A DNA stretch of 64,000 nucleotides from Penium margaritaceum (Eukaryota > Streptophyta > Zygnematophyceae > Desmidiales > Peniaceae): NCBI GenBank assembly GCA_023375785.1, contig SZWC01000092.1:364043-428042 (forward strand). The letters are read 5' to 3'. The notes below the pieces were generated by a model, which was not told where the DNA came from, did no database searches, and saw only the letters and a program-made list of their open reading frames with translations. Positions 42,026 through 53,932 of the stretch are shown in pieces. How positions within the stretch are numbered: the first letter of the stretch is position 1; every line of letters begins with the position of its first letter. Made by a program: the position numbers and the translations under genes.

Positions 42026-43455
42026 ATCTCCCACATTGCCGCAGTCAGAGTGGGCTGAGTCCACATGCTTTCATGCAGAACTCCTGCTTCTCACGGGTCA
42101 CTGGCTTTGTAAAAAAAATCAGCGACCAACTTGCTGGTTGGAGTAAACTCCAACTTGAAAGCACCCTCCTGCACCATATGCGTGATGAAGTGATATGCGA
42201 TATCAATATGCTTGGTGCGTGCATGGTGCTCAGGATTCTTGGCGAGTGCGATTGCGCTCTGGTTGTCGACGCGCACGGGAACTGGAACTGCTGCACTCCC
42301 ACTCTTCTCTGCCATGAGAAACTGAAGCCAAACTGCTTCCTTGGCTCCAAAGCTGAGAGAGACGTTCTCAGCTTCCGTGCTTGAGGTGGCCACGACCACC
42401 TGCCGCTTGTTGCACCAGCGGATGGCCCCACCATTCATGAGGAATACATGTCCAGAGATGGACTTCGATCATCAGGGTTTGAAGCCCAATCTGCATCTGT
42501 ATAGCCGATGATGCTATTGTCCTTGCCACTGTAGGTGATGCCAATGTTGATGGTTCCAACAAGGTAGTGGAAGATTCGCTTCACTGCCTTGTGGTGCTCA
42601 TGTCCGGAATTTGCCATGTGCTGGCTCATAGCGCTGACAGCCAGTGCAAGGTCTGGCCTGGTTGCTACCACGAGGTACATGAGGATGCCGACGGCGCTCT
42701 GGTACTTCTGCCGCTCAGTTACATTTGCTTCTCCATTGAAGATCACGAGGTACTACCGCGTCTCCAGCGGCGTGCCGATGGGTTTTGCCTCTACCATGCC
42801 AAACCGTTACAAAACATCCTTGATGTAGCGGCTCTGCTACAGCGAAAGAGAGCGTGATTTGCGGTCACGCTTAATCTAGATACCGAGGAAGTATGATGCC
42901 TCTCCGAGATCAGACATCTAGAAGCGCTCCTGCATGGCTTCCTTGAACTCCTGTAGTACAGACATGCTATTAGAAAGGAGCATGTCATCCACATAGACGA
43001 TGATGATGAGCACCTCATGACCATGCTGCCAGCGATAGACGTTGTAGTCACACTCACTGCGTTCGAACCCCATGCACTGCAATGCCGCATCCAACTTCTG
43101 ATTCCAAGTACGCGACGCTTGCTTTAGATCGTACAGCGACTTCTACAGCTTGTAAACCAGGTGCTCCTCGCCATCCATGACGAAACCCTCCGGCTGCTCT
43201 ATGTAGATCTCCTCCTCCAAGTCACCATTCAAGAATGCCGTCTTGATATCCATGTGGTAAACCTCGAAGTCCTCAGCTGTTGCGTAAGAGAGGAGCGTAC
43301 GCACAGAGGCAAACTTTAGAACAGGGGCAAAAGTTTCTCTGTAGTCGATGCCCTCCTCCTGTGAGTAGCCCTTGGCGACCAGCCTCGCCTTGTTCTTTTC
43401 CAGGTTACCATCAACTCCCTGTCTCTTCTTGAAAACCCACTTGCACTTGATCACC
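42026..43455 (-). pseudogene. A3 reverse transcriptase and RNase H
   Basis: On the minus strand, the segment 43454-43143 gives KCKWVFKKRQGVDG and MDIKTAFLNGDLEEE. The YVDD region near 42990 is in a shifted frame (loss of bases next to MLLLSN). RNase H 42746-42435 has YTDADWASN, and 42438-42091 has SSTEAENVSLS (Tyr lost), VDNQSAIALAKNPEHHARTKHID. Several stops and frameshifts break it. Confidence 0.87.
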
Positions 43456-44830
43456 TTACGTCCAGGTGCACGCTCAATCAGCTCCCACGTGCCGTTATCG
43501 AGCTACGACTGTATCTCCTGCTGCACGGCTTGCGCCCAATCTGCTGCATCCGGTGGAGCCATGGCCTCCTTGTATGACGTTGGCTCATCTGAATCTGCTG
43601 CATATGCTACGTTCATCTGTTTTGGTTTCTACAGCATCCAGAAATGTCCGCGCTCACCAGGCTTGTACCGCACCCTAAGGGATTACCTGCGACCTGCTGC
43701 TGTAGCGTTAGCGGGAGGCTGGTGCGGTGCTGTTGGCACAACTGCTGCTACTGATGGTGCTACATCTCCCTCCTCTGCTTCTGCTGATGAGGTTGCTGTA
43801 TCTGCTGTATCAGACATTGGAGAGTAGAATGATTCTCCCACCGTCACATTAGAGGAAGGATCGGGAGAGACTGGATCAGGAAGGATTTCTGCTCCAAGTG
43901 TCTCGTAAACTGCTGATTCTGCTGCCTCTTCACACACAATGTTGGTGCCGATGACGTTGCTCACGTTGAAGACGACATCCCTGGTGATAATGACGTGGCC
44001 TGTATCCCTCTCGTACAGGCAATAGGCCTTGCTTGCCACGTCGCACCCAATCATCGGCATCTGCGCACTTTTTGCGTCCCATTTCTGCCACTTCCCCTTG
44101 GGCACGTGTATGTCCGCAAAGCTGCCAAATGCTCGAAGATAACCCACGCTCGGTTTCTTGCCGAACCACGCCTCGTACGGCGTCATTTGCTCCACGGTTC
44201 TTGATGTAGATTGCAGTGCTCACGGCTTCAGTCGGAAGTCGTAGGTCAACGGAGCCGTGTGCAGCATGGAGCGCGCTGACTCCACAATGGTACGGTTGGC
44301 GCGTTCTGCTACCCCGTTCTGTTGCGGCGAGTATGGTACGGTACGCTGCGCATTGATGCAAGCTGCTGCGAGGTAGTCCTGGAACTCCTTGCTTAGGTAT
44401 TCTCCACCGCGATCGGTACGCAGCGCCTTGATCTTCTTGCCAGTCTGGTTCTCCACCGTGGCCTTGAACTCCTTGAACCTGTCAAAGCACTGGTCCTTGG
44501 AAGGAAGGAAGCATACAGCAGTGTAACGGCTGAAATCATCAATGAAGGTAAGGAAATACGTAGAGCCTCCAAAGCTCTGGGTCTGCATCGGTCCGCACAA
44601 GTCCGTGTGGACCAGCTCCAACACGCTCCCCTGCTCCAGAGAACGCCTCTCGATGATACTTCCCCTCCAAACAGCCGATGCAAAACTGCTGGTCAAAGTT
44701 TTCTAACTGGTAGGCAGGTCAGGCACCATCTTCTTTGCTTGAAGCTACTGCAAAGCGCGCATGCCAATGTGGTCGTAGCGTGCATGCCAGATCTCGCCAT
44801 CTGTCGCCTGTACCACTGCTGCAAGACTCT
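43456..44830 (-). pseudogene. A3 integrase and linker
   Basis: The minus segments 44696-44220 and 44195-43683 contain [15 protein letters not shown] (first Asp), [10 protein letters not shown] (second Asp), NGVAERANR (Glu), then EQMTPYEAWFGKKPS and DVVFNVSNVIG. A frameshift lies near 44200. A TAG at about 43628 matches one in A1, and the family TAG is at 43503-43505. The integrase catalytic triad is intact. Confidence 0.88.
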
Positions 44831-46248
44831 GCTCACGGGGGATCTAGGTCGCCCCCAACAAGCGGTACATGTCGCCCTCCACCGACCTGGCCAAACTCCT
44901 CTTCTGTATCCTTGTTGAGGATGTAGCCATAGTCATCATCGAAATCAACGCGCAGTCCTATGTTTGTAAGATAGGACACTAAGAGGAGGTTGAATGTAGC
45001 ATCAGGTACATACAGCACGCCATGGAACACTCCCACTTCAATGCCACGTGGGGTCTCCAACCAAATTTCCACAATCCCAATCCCCTCAGTATACACCATT
45101 CGATTATCACCCATAGCGATAGGACGGGGAGGGATGGACAGTAGCTGTGTAAACCACTCCTTGTGATGTGTAAGGCTCTTGGTACACCCTGAGTCCTTGT
45201 ACCATGCGAGATCCGCCTTCTCCACCTGCGACATGTCAGACTTTGCCATGAAGAGACGGTCGCGCACCTCCTTGGCCACATTCATGTTGCCAAAGTGGCG
45301 CACACCAGCTTGGTTATGCTGCTGCTGCTGCTGCTGATGCTGGTGTGACTGCAACTGCTGCTGCTTTTGCTATTGCTGCTGCGATGACTGCTGCTGCTGC
45401 TACTCCTTCTGGTCCCTCTTGAGCTTGAAACACTCCTTTTTGTAGTGTCCCTCTTTCTGGCAGTAGTGGCATTTGCCTTTCTTTCTGCCTTCCTGCTGCC
45501 CAGACTACTACTGCTGCTATTGGTTGCGTGAGCTCGTGGCCACAAAAGCTGCTTCACTGCTACCGCCGCCATTGCGCTTTGCTGCATTGCGACACAATTC
45601 CACCTGCACCAGGTGTGTGCACATGAAGTCGAGGTCGAGAGTTGGCTAACACTCGAGCGTCTTTCGCACCGTGTCGTAGTTGGTTGGGAGTCCCCTCGGC
45701 AAGAGCAGGATGAAGCGCGTCTCTTCCAAAGGGTTGCCGGTCGCTTTCAGCTAGTTCGCCAGCTCCTTTGCCCTGTCCAAATACGCCTCCATCCCTTCAC
45801 CACCCTGCATTTTTAGGGCCATCATCTTTTCATCCAAAAGCATGAGGAATGCACGATCTTTGCTCTCATACTTCTTGCTCAACGTGTCCCATGCCTCCTT
45901 TGCAGTAGCCTTGTCACAAACGGACTGAAGATGCGGGTTGGAGATGGTGTTGACAAGCAACCTGTAGGCATGCGTGTCCTTCTTCTTCTACTCCTCATAT
46001 ATCGCTGGTACATCTGCAGAAGAATGCGCATCAGCTACACCCTTTTGTAGAGTCTTCCCCGCCACCACCTGCGCTGCGGTGATGCCTTTTGCCTGTGGAA
46101 TTGGAGCCGGCTCGTCGCCGCTCACCATCTCCCCCAATCCCCTCTCCTCCAAAAGGAGACGGGTACGGATCTTCCAAAACGTGAAGTTGGCGCGTCCCTC
46201 CAGCCTCTCCAAAGGCTGGGCTGCAGTCACAACGCCAGTTGCTGCCAT
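44831..46248 (-). pseudogene. A3 gag and protease
   Basis: The start ATG is at 46248 (MAATGVVTAAQPLERLEG). The gag body is split by stops at about 45988, 45750 and 45650. The zinc knuckle C-H-Y-C...H-Y-K-K-E-C is single and intact (about 45432-45474). The protease segment 45354-44833 keeps KDSGCTKSLTHHKEW with the DSG active site, the best of the A copies here. Confidence 0.9.
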
Positions 46249-46876
46249 TTTGAGCCTTGGTGATGTTTAGTACTGCCCTTCGATGGGCGCGCTCTTCCTG
46301 CTTCTGCTGCTGCTTCTGCCAGAAATCTGTCTGACAGAAAATGGACAGAAGATGCCAGCAAACTGGAATTTTGAAAAACAAAGCCCACCACTGAAAAATT
46401 CAGCTAAAAACCTTTCGGATCGACCCATAAAACAGGGTCATCCATAGGGGATTATAAATGATATGCCCTCTTGAAAACAGGATATGCTTCTGCTCCTACT
46501 TCAACTCAGACCAGCCAGCTTATAAACGGCGTTTCTCCCAAACGAATTAATGGAATGCAAATATTTTTGCACCAATACAAATCTTAGGAAAAATAATACA
46601 ATTCTCATGTGCCAAGTTTTAAACTTGACAAAGAAACAAAAGAGTTATGGTCATCACAAGGCGACAGTCTTACTCATAGACAAGAATGTAGCCTTGGCGG
46701 ACCTTGTTTTGAGCATAACTCTCAATCCGGCCATTGGATCTTCGCGATATTGGGCCCGTTGAAGAGCTTGTCTGTTGAACTTGAAGATCTTGTAGTCGAT
46801 TGTCAAATCTGGTGAAGGTTTTACCCCAATCCGTTACTTTCAAAATGATGGCCTGTGCTCGTTGAAAGTGGCAGAA
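46249..46876 (-). other. A3 untranslated leader
   Basis: Inverse of the A leader; no gene is seen. The LTR-like motif is weaker here (about 46735). Confidence 0.75.
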
Positions 46877-46880
46877 CTTG

Positions 46881-46893
46881 GCTCTGATACCAA
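46881..46893 (-). promoter_or_regulatory. A3 primer-binding site
   Basis: GGCTCTGATACCA on the plus strand, just before the 5' LTR at 46895, is the inverse of the Met-tRNA PBS. Confidence 0.9.
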
Positions 46894-46894
46894 A

Positions 46895-47632
46895 TGTTGG
46901 ATCAGGAGGAGAGAGGGAGCCTTGGAGCAGCGAGCATGTGTGATTAGAAGGGCATCACTTGTGCTGAAGAATGGTTGTTAAAGCACTCAAAATGATGGAG
47001 TACATATAGAGCTAGAGCTTGGGCAAGTTAGCCCTCTCACAAGCCACACCTCTTAGCCATGGAGGCTAAGGCTCACACACTAGAGTCCACAATCTCACTC
47101 AAGGGAGGAAATGATCCTAACAATAAGGCTGACCAATCACACACGACCTACAGAGCTAGAAAATACACTCATGGCACACTCCTAGTGGTCACATAACCCA
47201 CAATCCCATGGAGAATCGCCATGTCTCCATGGCTAGCACACAAGGATCTCACCTCACCTAAAAAGTAAGGAAACGTACCTTTATCCTAGTCAGCACACTC
47301 TGACAAGGCAATCCTAAGACCAAGGATCTTTTCGGATATTTCTCCCGTCAGGTCTTGACCCTGGACCTCTTGCCTTTTTCTTTTCTCAAGCTAAGGCATG
47401 GAGCCATCGCACATGGTCACCCGGATATCGGCGGTCGATGACCCCGAAAACTTCGAATATTCATATCTCCCAATCGGACCGTTGGATCGACCTCAAACTT
47501 GGACCGAAGACATTTTACCACCTGATCTTTCCAATAGAGAAGTTGGATTGACAATCGGAGTAGGCATCTGGTACTTTCCTGGAACTTGCTCCTGTGGACC
47601 TGAAACTGAGCTAGATGGCTCCTTTACCAACA
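46895..47632 (-). repeat. A3 5' LTR
   Basis: It is 738 bp, TGTTGG to CCAACA. Its right flank is C1 RT. Confidence 0.93.
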
Positions 47633-48890
47633 GCCGCGAAGGACATGGAACTTCATGGAGATGCCAAAGGGATGGAGGTACCGGAGGGCAAGGTGTGTAA
47701 GCTGTGAAACTCCTTGTACGAGCAAAAAAATTGGTTAGATGCTGGTATCAACAGATGGAGAATTTCACGACACAATTCGGCTTCAAGCGCTCTCAGGCGG
47801 ATCACAACATGTATGTGTAGCATGATAAACAATTCCATCAGATTTTTGTACTCTATGTAGATGAACTGATTTTCTGCTCGACGGATCCGTAGAGCCTACA
47901 ACTACTGAAAGAGCCGCTGAATAGCAGATTTGAGATGTCGCACATGAGGGAGCTTGAGTACTACCTCGGGATGAGTATTACGCGGAACAGGATGGCGCGT
48001 ACACTTGAGCTGGGATAGGCCAAATACGTAGCCGAGGTACTCAAACGGTACAGCATGGAGGACTACAAGCCTACTGGCAGCCCTGTCTCCACGACTTGTG
48101 ACCTGAGTGCGGTAACGATGCCGCAAACAAAAGGAGAGCAAGAGGATATGGCGGGGGTGCCCTTCCAATCGCCGGTGGGCAGCTTCATGTACGCCACTAT
48201 GGCGACTCGACCGGATTTGGTTTACGCAGTGGATCAAGTGAGTAAGTACATGGCCGATCCAGGACCACAACATTCGCAATCGCTAAAGCACATCCTCCGC
48301 TACCTACAATCGACGCGGCATCCGTGCCAAAGGTTCGACGGCAAGGGGCGAGCGAACCCTTTGCGTGAAGTTTACTACATGGATGTAGACTACTCTAGCA
48401 ATGTGGACAAATAGAAGTCCACATCCGGCTACGTGTTCTTCCTTACTGGTATAGCGGTCTCATGGTCTAGCTGAAAGCAAGACTGCGTCGCCACCTCCAC
48501 AGTGAAAGTAAAGTACATCGAACTGGCCGAGGTGGTTAAGGAGGCAGTCTGGCTCTGTAGGCTGCTGGGAGAGCTGGATGCCTGTAGCAAGAGCCTACGG
48601 TAGTGCAAGAGGACAACACCACCTCAATCTCGCTGACCAACAACCCGACACAACAGAGGAGGAGAAAGCACATTAATATACGTTATAGTACGCACCGGAT
48701 ATGGTTGAAAAGGGGCAAGTGATGCTACAGGGATGTAGTACACACAACATGCTTGCAGATCCCTTCACCAAAGCGTAACACGTCGACCGGCACACATTGA
48801 GCGTGGCCAGACTTGGGATGACCAGCTATGATGTGCTAGAGGACACAACGGAAGATGAGAGAGCAAACACATTCAGCAGGCATGGTAGGT
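47633..48890 (+). pseudogene. C1: family C reverse transcriptase and RNase H
   Basis: It starts AAKDMELH in the RT, with a deletion around the TAFLNG motif, then VPEGKVCKL. The catalytic motif reads YVDE in VLYVDELIFCS (about 47850), as in C2. RNase H is open at 48055-48414 (VGSFMYATMATRPDLVYAVDQ, YMDVDY), then STSGYVFFLTG and a weakened EAEY (VKVKYIELA). The C-terminus ADPFTKA ends near 48778. Stops are frequent. Confidence 0.85.
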
Positions 48891-49860
48891 GCAAGGAGAA
48901 GAATGTTGAGCCTTGCTCCTTTGCATGCCCAAGTGCGGCGCTAGGAGGCGTTGACAAGCTGCCAGAGAGAAATTTCCTTGTCAACAGATGAGGCAACTTG
49001 ATGATTACTTGGATCCTAAAATGGAGAGTTCCCCCTTCAAAGTGATAAGTTGCTTTATCCGGTGGAAGTTATTTTACTGGAATCAGACTTGTTACAAGGG
49101 AGATATAGGCTTCCAAAGTTGGAGTATGCGCGGTGGTTCTAGGAGCCAGCCGCGGTTTGACTTTTGATTTTGTTTTATTTGAACGAGTAATGAAATACCA
49201 TCTGCGGATTTTGCTCTGAAAGATTTGCCGAAGCGTCCGGTGGATGATCCGTCAGATTTCAAGAGTGCAGATTGTTACTGAGGAACAACCAAAATCCTGG
49301 CTAGAAGTCCGAAACTCGGTACTACAGTTTGTTACTTGGGGACTCAGTGGAAATTCTGACTACAGGTCTGCGAACAGGTTTTCACCCACATCAATCCAAA
49401 TCAACAAATTCGATGATTAATTCCTCAAAACACATCCCAAAGGTGCGAGGGGCACTGCCACTACGCGTAGGGACATCCGCGCCTCTAGAATAGCATTTTG
49501 ATGGATCCTTGATGTGTGAGGATGCCTCGGTGGGCATGTAGTATGCGCCACCGACTGAGCGGCTGATTTGAGGTGCTATGCTTTGGCTGACGTAGCAAGA
49601 GCTACGATGATCGGAATCGCACATAATTTGGTGCATTGGAGAGCTCATGACTAGTCCTAAAAATGTTTACATCATGTCCATCTTCAACCTCTAAAGCAAA
49701 ATCATGTCATTCTCTTGACAAAATTGACTATCTCACATTTGTCTTCAACTGCCCAAAACATAGCGTGGAGCACCCACAAAGCTCATGCTTTGACTAAGAA
49801 CCACTCGCACAAAACAAAGCAGTGAGCACACAAGACCCGTCAGGCCACGTTGGAACCACG
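48891..49860 (+). other. C1 3' end and unique sequence; possible start of the C LTR
   Basis: A purine tract GCAAGGAGAAGAA (48891-48903) is followed by TGTTGAGCC, as expected for a 3' LTR start. TCAACA occurs 83 bp later, which is too short for a full LTR. From 48990 on nothing matches the A, D or C coding parts in this window. With no 5' copy here, the LTR end cannot be set. TTGACAAG and its inverse lie at 48951-48984. Confidence 0.4.
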
Positions 49861-50240
49861 GCCCGGTTTGTGGCAAAGGGTTATCGGCCCACGACCGTGA
49901 CCGGTCCATACATCACTCACGGCTTTTCGCAGCAAACGAGACTGTCGTCAAGGACGACTTCGTTGTGAAGCTCAGAGATCCCCGAGTTGAGTACTGCGCA
50001 AATGGCGTAGAAGGAGATGTATCTTGTCTAGAAGTATGCAGGAGGCCCAGGCTATGGAGATGGCACTTTGAGCTGGACCTCGCGCATAAGGAGCTGTTGG
50101 AGGTCATGAAAGGAGCAAAAGTCCTCGATGAAGGGACCGTGACAGAAGTGTAGAAAGAGGCATTCACAAAGAAGAGCACGGAGGTACTCATGTTGCTGGT
50201 GTCAAGGACGGCCGAGTCGTACTGGGACTACTTCCAAAGC
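49861..50240 (+). other. Unrecognised possibly coding stretch before A4
   Basis: One plus frame, from about 49920 to 50240, reads roughly 105 codons with a single TAG (50151). It includes DDFVVKLRDPRVEYCANG and LWRWHFELDLAHKELLEVMK. It has no copia motif and I do not recognise it. An opposing minus frame of 92 codons overlaps it, so coding is not established. It ends at the A4 LTR fragment and could be a captured or relic host fragment. Confidence 0.25.
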
Positions 50241-50462
50241 TGTATTGGGCATGGAGCCATCCGGCTTAGTTTCAGGTCCATAGGAGCAAGTTCCAGGAAA
50301 GTACCAGATGTTTGCTCGAATCGTCGATCCGACGTATCATTGAAAAGATCAGGTGGCAAAATCTCTATGGTGCAAAATTAAGGCCGATCCAATGGTCGGA
50401 TTGGGAGATATAAGTTTTCGAAGTCTCTGGGATCATCGACCGCCGATATCAGGTTGACCATG
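50241..50462 (+). repeat. A4 5' LTR fragment
   Basis: It matches the first 220 bp of the A LTR, with TG(TA)TTGGG at the start. It ends at GACCATG, where gag sequence begins. Confidence 0.85.
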
Positions 50463-51240
50463 ACCAAGTAGCATAGAGGCAAGAAGAAAGACAAATGCCA
50501 CTAATGCCAAAAAGAGGAGCACTATAAGAAAGAGTGCTTCATGTCCAAGAGGGACAAGAGGGAGCAGCAACAGCAGAAGCAAAAGAAGCAATCTCCATAG
50601 CAAGATCAGAAGCAGTCACGGCAACGTCAGCAGCAGTAGCAGAATCAGATTCAGACCGGCATGCACCATTTTGGCAACATGAACGTGGCCAAGGAGGTGC
50701 GCGACCGCCTCTTCATGGCAAAGTCTGACATGTTGCAAAGGGAAAAGGCAGATCTGGCGTGGTACAAGGACTGAGGGTGTACCCAGAGTCTGACGCACCA
50801 CAAGGAGTGGATTACACAGGTGCTCTCCATTCCCTCGCATCCGATTACTTAGGATGATGATCGGGTGGTCTATGCTGATTGGGATTGTGGAGATGTGGTT
50901 AGAGACCCCACGTGGAATTGAAGTGGGAATATTCCATGGCGTGTTGTATGTACCTGATACTGCATTGATCGTTCTCTCGGTGTCCTCTCTCACCAACAAA
51001 GGACTGCGAGTCGTCCTTGACAATGACTATGGCTACATCCTTGACAAGGAAACCCGAGAGGGGTTGGCCAGGTCGGTGAAAGCGACATGTACGGCATGCT
51101 GGGGGCAACCAGGATCCCGCGCTAGCAGAGTCTTACTGCAGTGGTGCAGGACACAAATTGCGAAATCTGGCATGCGCGCTACAGCCACATCGGCATGCGC
51201 GCCTTGTAGCAACTTCAAACAAAAGAGATGGTACGTGACT
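50463..51240 (+). pseudogene. A4 gag end and protease
   Basis: The zinc knuckle lacks one Cys (a TAA replaces it) and has Glu for Gly. The glutamine-rich stretch is short; it carries CAATCTCCATAG as in A1. The protease reads KD-stop-GCT, a TGA in place of Ser at the active site (about 50772). NVAKEVRDRLFMAKSD and GVLYVPDTAL are recognisable. Confidence 0.83.
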
Positions 51241-52520
51241 TGTCCACCATCTCTGACTTTGAGTAGTAGTTAGGCATTGACTGTTCGGAGGGGAAGCAGC
51301 ATCGTGAGGCATTCTCGGGAGCAGGGAAGCGCGCGAAGGAGGTACTAGAGTTGGTCCACACAGACTTGTCTAGCCTGATGTAGACCCTGAGCTTTGGAGG
51401 CTCTAGGTATTTTCTCACCTTCATTGATGATTTCAGCTGTTACACTGCTGTGTACTTCCTTTCCTCCAATGAAAAGTGCTTTGACAGGTTCAAGGGGTTC
51501 AAGGCCATGGTGGAGAACCAGGCTGGCAAGAAAATCAAGACGTTGTGCAACGATCCCGGTGGAGGCTACTTTAGCAAGGATTTCTAGGAGTACCTCGCAG
51601 CAGCAAGTATCAAGGCACAATGTACCATACCATACTCGCCGCAGCAGAACGGCGTAGCAAAACGCGCCAACCGCATCATCGTTGAGTCGGCACGCTCCAT
51701 ACTACACGCGGCTCGGCTGACCTACGATATTTTGGCCGAAGTAGTGAGCACTACAGTATACATCAAGAACCGTAGTCCAACCAAGGCCCTCAAGAAGATG
51801 ACGCTGTACGAGGCGTGGTTAAGCAAGAAACCGAGCGTGGGTCATCTTTGCGTGCTTGGCAGCTTGGCGCACATGCACGTGCCAAAGGAGAAGCAGAAGA
51901 AATAGGACGCAAAGAGCGCAGAGGTACTGATGATCGGCTATGACGTCGCAAGCAAGACGTATCGCCTCTACGAGAAGGATACTGGCCACGTCCTCATCTC
52001 AAGGGATGTCATTTTCAACGAAGTTAAGGTCATCGGCATCAATATCATCTGCAAAAAGGCAGCATAATCAGCAGTTGATGAAGTAGTTGGAGGAGACATT
52101 CTCCTTGAGCCCGTCTCTCCTGAACCTTCCTCTACTGTGACAGTGGGAGAACTACTCTATTCTCCCAAGTCTAATGCAGCACATACAGCAGCCTCATCGG
52201 CAGAAGCAGAGGAAGAAGATGCACCACCATCTGCAGAGGTAGTTGTGCCAGCAGCATCACGCCAGCCGCTCGCTAACGCTCCAGCACCTGGTCAAAGGTA
52301 CCCTCTCAGAGTGCGCTATAAGCCTGGTCAGCGCGGGTATTTCTGGATGCTCCAAAAACCGCCCAGATGAATGACGCAGTTGTAGCAAATTCTCATGAAC
52401 CGACATCGTACAAGGAGGCCATGGCTGCACCACATGCAACAGATTGGGGGCATGCTATACAGCAGGAGATACAATCGTAGCTCTACAATGGTACGTGGGA
52501 GCTGACTGAGCGTCCAACTA
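51241..52520 (+). pseudogene. A4 integrase and linker
   Basis: It includes the [21 protein letters not shown] linker missing from A1, FIDDFSCYTAVYF, a second Asp region reading NDPGGGY, and NGVAKRAN, where the catalytic Glu is Lys. PYEAW becomes LYEAW. Stops at about 51262, 51586 and 51903, and the family TAG at 52478-52480, break it. Confidence 0.84.
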
Positions 52521-53932
52521 GATGCAAAGTAATCAAGTGCAAGTGGGTATTCAAGAAGAAGATGGGCACAGAGGCAACCTCGAAAATTACAAGGCAAGGC
52601 TGGTCGCCAAGGGGTACTCGCAGTAGGAAGGCTTCGACTACACGCAAACCTTTGCTCCTATTTCAAAGTTTTCCTCTGTGCAAACGCTTCGAAATTCACC
52701 ACATGGATGTTAAGGCGGCATTCTTGAACGGTGACTTGGAGAAGGAAATCTACATTGAGCAGCCCGAGGAATTCGTCATGGATGGCCAGGAGCACTTGGT
52801 TTACAAGCAGCACAAGACGTAGTACTGCCTCAAACAAGCGTCGCGTGCTTGGAGCCAGAAATAAGATACGGCGCTCAAGTACATGGGATTTGAGCGTAGT
52901 GAGTGTGACGACAACGTGTATCCCTGGCAGCATGGTCGTGAGGTGCTCATCATCATCGTGTAGGTCGATGACATGCTCCTGCTTTCTAACAACATGTCGC
53001 CATTGTAGGAGTTCAAAGAGGTCATGCAGGAGCACTTTTATATGTCCAATCTCGGGGAAGTATCATACTTCCTCGGTATCCAGATCGCGCGTGACCGCAA
53101 ATCACGTTCTCTCTCGCTGTAGTATATCAAGGATGTTTTATAGTGATTTGGCATGGTAGAGTCCAAACTCATCGGTACGCCGCTAAAGACGCAATAGTAC
53201 CTTGTGAGCTTTAGTGGAGAAACAGATGCAGTTGAGTGGCAGAAGTACTAGAGAGCCATTGGGAGTCTCATGTACCTGATGGTACATGATGGCAACTAGG
53301 CCGGACCTCGTACAGGATGTGAGCGCTGTGAGCCAGCACATGGCTAATCCCGGATCAAAGCACCAAAAGGCAGTGAATTGGATCTTCCGCTACCTTGCTT
53401 GAATCATCAACATTGGCATCACCTACAACGGCAACGACAACAGCATCATCGACTACATAGACGTAGATTGAGCTTCAAACCCTGAGGATCGCAAGTCCAT
53501 CTCTGGACATGTGTTCCTCATGAATGGTGGGGCCATTAGCTAGTGTAGCAAGCGGGAGGTGGTCGTGGCCGCCTCAAGCACGGAAGCTGAGTACGTCTCT
53601 CTCAGTTTTAGAGCCAACAAAACAGTTTGGCTTTAGTGTCTCATGGTAGAGATGAGCGGGAGTGCAGTAGTTCCAGTTCCTATGCACGTCGACAACCAGA
53701 GTGTAATCGCACTCACCAAGAATCCTAAGGACCATGCACGCACCAAGCACATTGACATCGCATATCACTTCATCAGGCACATGGTGCAGGAGGGTGCTAT
53801 CAAGCTGGAGTTTACTCCAACTAGCAAGCAGGGTGCTGATTTTCTGTACCAAGCCAATGACTTGTGAGAAGCAGCAGTTCTGCATAAAGGCATGTGGGCT
53901 CGGCCCAATCTCACTGCAGTAAAGTGGGAGAT
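52521..53932 (+). pseudogene. A4 reverse transcriptase and RNase H
   Basis: RT starts KCKWVFKKK (about 52538). A deletion lies near 52685. YVDD reads stop-VDD in LIIIV-stop-VDDMLLLS (about 52960). RNase H shows YIDVD, SSTEAEYVSLS (about 53575), VDNQSVIALTKNPKDHARTKHID and the terminal KACGLGP. Many stops, most of them TAG. A polypurine tract AAAGTGGGAG precedes the 3' LTR. Confidence 0.86.

Larger units (their letters stand above)
40754..47632 (-). mobile_element. A3: family A element (minus) with a gap in its 3' LTR
   Basis: The 3' LTR is 40754-42025 (containing 543 N), the internal region 42026-46894 and the 5' LTR 46895-47632. The outer flanks do not match: TATCA on the left, GCCGC on the right. 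Both flanks are family C RT, but the right flank starts upstream of where the left one ends. A misjoin at the gap or recombination between copies is likely. Confidence 0.88.

Noticed and set aside
48904-48986. TGTTGA...TCAACA as a complete 83-bp LTR of family C
   Set aside because: It is far too short for a promoter-bearing LTR and has no second copy in the window.
49870-49890. Similarity of AAAGGGTTATCGGCCCAC to the start of the D leader
   Set aside because: The match is short, has no LTR before it and nothing D-like after it.
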